DNA of 64,000 nt from NCBI RefSeq assembly GCF_051014445.1, contig NW_027488379.1, positions 1,054,001-1,118,000 of the forward strand. The letters run 5' to 3'. Below, one piece after another: positions 60,901-64,000 of the stretch; within the stretch, counting starts at the first letter, position 1; each line of letters opens with the position of its first letter. A program made the translations under genes and the position numbers. This DNA comes from Colletes latitarsis. Its lineage: Eukaryota; Arthropoda; Insecta; Hymenoptera; Colletidae. The notes below the pieces were generated by a model. The model saw only the letters and a program-made list of their open reading frames with translations, searched no databases and was not told the origin of the DNA.

Positions 60901-62604
60901 GGATTTGCCCTCATCAGACTCATACTTTCGCATTCTTCACACACTTGTTGAACAGATCCCGGATTTTTTCTGGTTTGGATCACGTAGTAATATGGTACCA
61001 CTATGAAACAGTCCATTAAACCTGGTTTCGATTAATATTTTACAGGATAACGCATGTTAGGTCTAGGTTAGGTCTGGGATTTGCTATCATCAGGCTCATA
61101 CATTCGCATATTTCTCATACTTGTTGTGCAGATCCTGGGATTTTTCTGGTTTGGATCACGTAGTAATGTGGTACCACACTGAAACTGTCAATTAGACCTG
61201 GTCTCGATCAATATTTTAGAGGGTAACGCATGCTAGGTTTAGGTTAGGTCTGGGATTTGCACTCATCAGGCTCATACTTTCGCATATTTTTCATACTTCT
61301 TGGCCAGATCGTGGACTTTTACTGGTTTGGATAACGTAGTAATGTGGTACCACACTGAAACAGTCCATTAAACCTGGTCTCGATAAATATTTTAGAGGAT
61401 AACGCATGTTAGGTCTGGTTTAGGCCTGGGATTTGCCCTCATCAGTCTCATACTTCCTCATTCTTCACATACTTCTTGAACAGATCCTGGGTTCTTTCTG
61501 CTTTGGATCACGTTGTAATGTGGCACCACACTGAAACAGTCGATTAAATCTGGTTCCGATCAATATTTTTGAGGTTAACTCATGTCAGGTCTAGGCCAGG
61601 CCTGGGATATGCCCTCATCAGACTCATACTTTCGCATTCTTCACATACTTGTTGAACAATTCCCGGGTTTTTTCTGGTTTGGATCACGCAGTAATGTGGT
61701 ACCACACTGAAACAGTCCATTAAACCTAGTTTCGAACAACATTTTAGTGGGTAGCGCATGTTTGGCCTTGGTTAGGTCTGGGATATGCTCCCATCAGGCT
61801 CATACTTTCGCATATTTCTCATACTTGATGGCCAGATTCTGGGCTTTTTCTGGTTTGGATCACGTAGTAATGTGGTACCACACAGAAATAGTCAACTCAA
61901 CCTGGATTCGATCAATATTTTAGAGGATAACACCGGTTATGTCTGGGTTAGGTCTGGGATTTGCCCTCATCAGGCACTTACGTTCGCATTTTTCGCATAC
62001 TCGTTGACCAGATGCTGGGCTTTTTCTGGTTTGGATCACGTGGTAATGTGGTACCACACTGAAACAGTCAATTAAACCTAGTCTGAGTCAACATTTCAAA
62101 GGGTAATGCATGTTAGGTCTGGGTTAGGTCTGTGATTTGCCCTGATGGGGCTAATCCTTTCGCATATTTCTCATACTTGTTGGCCAGATCGTGGACTTTT
62201 ACAAGTTTGGATCTCGTAGTAATGTGGGACCACACTGAAACAGTCGATTAAACCTGGTCTCGATCAATATTTTGGAGGATAACGCATGTTAGGTCTGGAT
62301 TAGGTCTGGGATTTGCCCTCGTCAGTCTCATACTTCCGCATTCTTCACATACTTCTTGAACAGATCCTGGGTTTTTCCTGGTTTGGATCACATAGTAGTG
62401 TGGTACCACACCGAAACTGTCGATTAAACTTGGTTTTGATCAATATTTTAGAGGATAACACATGTTAGGTCTGAGTAGGGTCAAGGATTTGCCCACATGT
62501 GGCTCATACTTTTGCATATTTCTCTTACGTGTTAGCCAGATCCTTTGCTTTTTCTGGTTTGGATCACATAGAAATGTGGTACCACTAAGAAAAAGTCCAT
62601 TAAA
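57930..62604. repeat. Large right-island unit, copy 2
   Basis: Partner of 52,130-56,836. Relative to copy 1 it carries two extra monomers at about 58,190-58,560, equal to 48,520-48,890. It lacks one dimer member near 58,900 and the GAATCAATATT monomer near 60,500. It also has a local two-monomer tandem duplication at about 60,650-61,197. The right end stops at 62,604, where TAAACC continues with AGGTCTCG instead of TGGCTTCG. Confidence 0.8.
60650..61197. repeat. Local 352-bp tandem duplication
   Basis: The pair of monomers carrying GATTAATATTTTACAGG, TTTGCTATCATCAGG, CATACATTCGC and GTTGTGCAGATCC repeats 352 bp apart, with the marker CAGGATAACG at about 60,691 and 61,043. The second repeat unit is incomplete and ends in GTCAATTAGACCTGG. 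Copy 1 of the large unit has only one version of this segment, so the duplication came after the large duplication. Confidence 0.75.
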
Positions 62605-62636
62605 CCAGGTCTCGATCAATATTTTAGAGGATAACG

Positions 62637-64000
62637 CATGTTAGGTCTAGGTTAGGTCTGGGATTTGCACTCATCAGACTGATACTTTCGCATTCTTCAC
62701 ATACTTGTTGAACAGATCCCGGGTTTTTTCTGTTTCGGATCACGTAGTAATGTGGTACCACACTGATACAGTCCATTAAACCTAGTTTCGATCAATATTT
62801 TAGAGGATAACTCATGTTAGGCCTAGGCCAGGCCTGGGATATGCCCTCATGAGGCTCATACTTTCGCATATTTCTCTTTCTTGTTGGCCAGATCCCGGGT
62901 TTTTTCTGGTTTGGATCACGTAGTAATGTGGTACCACACCGAAACGGTCCATTAAACCTAGTTTCGATCAATATTTTAGAGGATAACTCATGTTCGGTCT
63001 AGGCCAGGCCTGGGATATGCCCTCATGAGGCTCATACTTTCGCATATTTCTCGTTCTTGTTGGCCAGGTTCTGGGCTTTTTTTGGTTTGGATCACGCAGT
63101 AATGTGGTACCACACTGATACAGTCAATTAAACCTGGTTTCGATCAATATTTTAGAGGATAACGCATGTTAGGTCTAGGTTAGGCCTGGGATATGCCCTC
63201 ATCAGACTCATACTTTCGCATTCTTCACATACTTGTTGAACATATCCCGGGTTTTTTCTGGTTCGGATCACGTAGTAATGTGGTACCACACTGAAACAGT
63301 CCATTAAACCTAGTTTCGATCAATATTTTAGAGGACAACTCATGTTAGGTCTAGTCCAGGCCTGGGATATGCCCTCATCAGGCTCATACTTCCTCATTCT
63401 TCACATACTTCTTGAACAGATCCTGGGTTTTCACTGCTTTGGATCACGTAGTAATGTGGTACCACACTGAAACAGTCCATTAAACCTGGTTTCGATCAAT
63501 ATTTTAGAGGATAACGCATGTTAGGTCTAGGTTAGGTCTGGGATTTGCTCTCATCAGGCTCATACTTTCGCATATTTCTCGTACTTGTTGGCCAGATCCT
63601 TTGCTTTTTCTGGTTTGGATCACGTAGTAATGAGGTACCACACAGAAACAGTCGATTAAACCAGGTCTCGATCAATATTTTAGAGGATAACGCATGTTAG
63701 GTCTAGGTTAGGTCTGGGATTTGCTCTCATCAGACTCATGCTTTCGCTTTCTTCACACACCTGTTGAACAGATCCCGGATTTTTTCTGGTATGGATCACG
63801 TGGTAATGTGGTACCACGCTGAATCAGTCAATTAACCCTGGTTTCGATCAACATTTTAGAGGATAACGCATGTTAGGTCTAGGTTAGGTCTGGGATTTGC
63901 ACTCATCAGGCTCATACTTTCGCATATATCTCATACTTGTTGAGCAGATCCTGGGCTTTTTCTGGTTTGGATCACGTAGTAATGAGGTACCACACAGAAA
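62637..64000. repeat. Return of the left-hand family: copy of 12,136-13,499
   Basis: From about 62,637 to the window end every checked marker matches 50,501 bp upstream, with no net indel over 1,364 bp. These include the rare CTGTTTCGG, ACTGATACAGTCC, CTCTTTCTTG, ACCGAAACGG and GTTGAACATATCCC. I noticed only two substitutions, near 63,761 and 63,927. The monomer order, including the extra unit of 13,377, is the same. This part of the array is therefore a very recent copy, and it continues beyond the window. Confidence 0.87.

Larger units (their letters stand above)
1..64000. repeat. Satellite DNA array, ~176-bp monomer, whole window
   Basis: The TCTAGG start of the unit recurs at 1, 177, 353, 529 and onward in steps of 176 bp, and the same phase can be followed to 62,646. 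The shortfall from exact 176-bp steps is explained by three 55-bp deletions and scattered 1-6 bp indels, giving about 365 monomers. All copies lie in one orientation. No unique DNA, transposon or gene interrupts them. Many monomer variants exist, and they recur in fixed orders as higher-order repeats. The monomer length is close to a nucleosome plus linker, as in many centromeric satellites. A centromeric or pericentromeric role is inference, because satellites of this size also occur in other heterochromatin. I do not recognise the family. Confidence 0.97.

Noticed and set aside
1..64000. CENP-B box (NTTCGNNNNANNCGGGN) in either orientation
   Set aside because: The TTTCGATCAATATT box has TTCG and a suitably spaced A, but TTTT or similar instead of CGGG. 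CCCGGG near the T-tract lacks the CGAA partner at the right distance. I found no full match by eye.
1..64000. CRISPR array or phage-type direct repeats
   Set aside because: The whole unit repeats without unique spacers and the period is 176 bp. This is satellite DNA, not repeat-spacer structure.

Overview
The whole 64-kb window is a single tandem satellite-DNA array. One unit of about 176 bp repeats head to tail, always in the same orientation, from the first base to the last. I estimate about 365 monomers from the phase of the recurring TCTAGG start. I see no protein-coding gene, tRNA, rRNA, transposon, CRISPR array or unique sequence. A nucleosome-sized monomer, strict head-to-tail order, many multi-monomer (higher-order) repeats and no interruptions fit a (peri)centromeric or other constitutive-heterochromatin array of a eukaryote. 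I cannot name the species. The satellite is not one I recognise, and it does not look like alpha satellite or the Arabidopsis 178-bp family. CpG sites in the monomer repeatedly show CG to TG/CA variants, which hints at a genome that methylates CpG.

Layout. (1) 1-13.0 kb is a mosaic: a 14-monomer repeat in two copies (1182-3000 and 3646-5640), a ~1,036-bp block in two copies (1 and 6867), and several pieces shared with the next region. (2) 13,029-27,810 is a near-perfect tandem duplication of a 42-monomer unit, 7,391 bp each, and the largest clear higher-order repeat. (3) 27.8-41.1 kb is a second mosaic. A block carrying one monomer shortened by 55 bp appears three times, and other segments are shared with the 42-mer and with each other. 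(4) 40.5-44.0 kb is a 10-monomer tandem pair. (5) 44.0-46.1 kb is made of chimeric pieces of earlier blocks. (6) 46.1-62.6 kb is a distinct, more diverged island with its own monomer variants. It contains a dimer repeat and a large unit of about 34 monomers present twice with local gains and losses. (7) From about 62,637 to the end, the sequence abruptly returns to the earlier family and matches 12,136-13,499 with a constant offset of 50,501 bp.

Within the monomer (numbered 1-176 from TCTAGG) the recognisable elements are: an 11-bp direct duplication of TTAGGTCTRGG at the start, a T-rich tract near 79-85, an ATCACGT(A/G) element at 94-101, a short inverted repeat TGTGG-NN-CCACA at 106-117, and a strongly conserved AT-rich box at about 141-170. 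The inverted repeat shows compensated arm changes in some monomers. It is the best candidate in the window for a functional protein-binding or cruciform-forming site. Nothing here works as a gene set. If the array has a function, it would be structural, for example in centromere or heterochromatin organisation, acting through these monomer-level elements. All identities and offsets were read by eye and need computational confirmation.
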